DNA from: Halichoerus grypus | Taxonomy: Eukaryota; Chordata; Mammalia; Carnivora; Phocidae | NCBI RefSeq assembly: GCF_964656455.1 | Contig: NC_135718.1 | Coordinates: forward strand, 20,782,449-20,846,448 | Reading direction: 5' to 3' | DNA: 64,000 bases | Part shown: positions 63,910 to 64,000 of the stretch, piece by piece | How positions within the stretch are numbered: position 1 is the first letter of the stretch | Layout: each line of letters opens with the position of its first letter | Position numbers and translations under genes: made by a program | Notes under the pieces: generated by a model | Told to the model about the DNA's origin: nothing | The model's input: the letters and a program-made list of their open reading frames with translations, nothing else | Database searches by the model: none

Positions 63910-64000
63910 AGGGAGCCTGGGTCACGCAGCTGGTTGGGCAGCCAACTTTTAGTTTTAGTTCAGGTCATGATCTTGGGGTCCTGGGATCCAGGCCTGTGTA
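63910..64000 (+). mobile_element. Can-SINE cut by the window edge
   Basis: Begins AGGGAGCCTGGGTCACGCAG and continues with CAGGTCATGATCTTGGGGTC; the 3' half lies outside the window. Confidence 0.85.

Overview
This window is non-coding DNA from a mammal, very probably an arctoid carnivoran (bear, seal, mustelid or panda type). It carries about a dozen tRNA-Lys-derived Can-SINE copies of the SINEC type, recognisable by a GCCTGGGTGGCTCAGT head and a CT-rich stretch before an AATAAA-rich tail. It also carries repeated copies of the L1 3' UTR typical of carnivores, and old mammalian MIR, L2, MER5 and Tigger elements. I see no exon of an ordinary host gene and no tRNA, rRNA or other RNA gene. The short open frames scattered through it are chance frames or pieces of repeats.

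The one sequence with an intact recognisable protein frame is at 41,346-42,867 on the minus strand. It is a nearly full-length processed (intronless) copy of a calmodulin mRNA, and its untranslated regions and codon choice point to CALM1. It keeps a complete 149-codon frame with five substitutions, a GC-rich 5' UTR, the 3' UTR, an AATAAA signal, a poly(A) tract and a 19-bp target-site duplication at an L1-endonuclease-type site.

Layout: 1-8,100 is mostly unique AT-rich sequence with one MIR and three short L1 3' fragments. 8,100-11,430 holds three SINEs, a 98-bp L1 tail, MIRs and a MER5-like element. 11,430-17,730 is old, weakly recognisable repeat and unique sequence. 17,740-24,720 is an old, nearly full-length L1 on the minus strand with two SINEs inside it. 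24,800-29,860 has a third SINE, MIRs, a twin-primed L1 tail and an ancient repeat with a 67-bp tandem duplication. 29,866-31,780 is another minus-strand L1 with its own nested insertion, followed by a SINE. 32,000-41,300 is unique sequence with MIR, L2, MER5 and unassigned repeats.

After the calmodulin copy (41,346-42,867) come SINEs, an L1 tail and a stack of nested L1s (46,497-49,345), then a Tigger-type fragment. 50,100-51,260 is not explained by any repeat I recognise. 52,450-55,960 holds old L1 fragments and a SINE. 56,297-59,240 is a younger L1 on the minus strand with a large internal deletion that joins ORF1 to the end of ORF2. The window ends with a MIR, a complete small Tigger-type element and two SINE pieces, the last cut by the window edge.

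The genes here do not act together. The history of the window is one of repeated L1-driven retrotransposition (L1, Can-SINE and a calmodulin mRNA) into AT-rich DNA.
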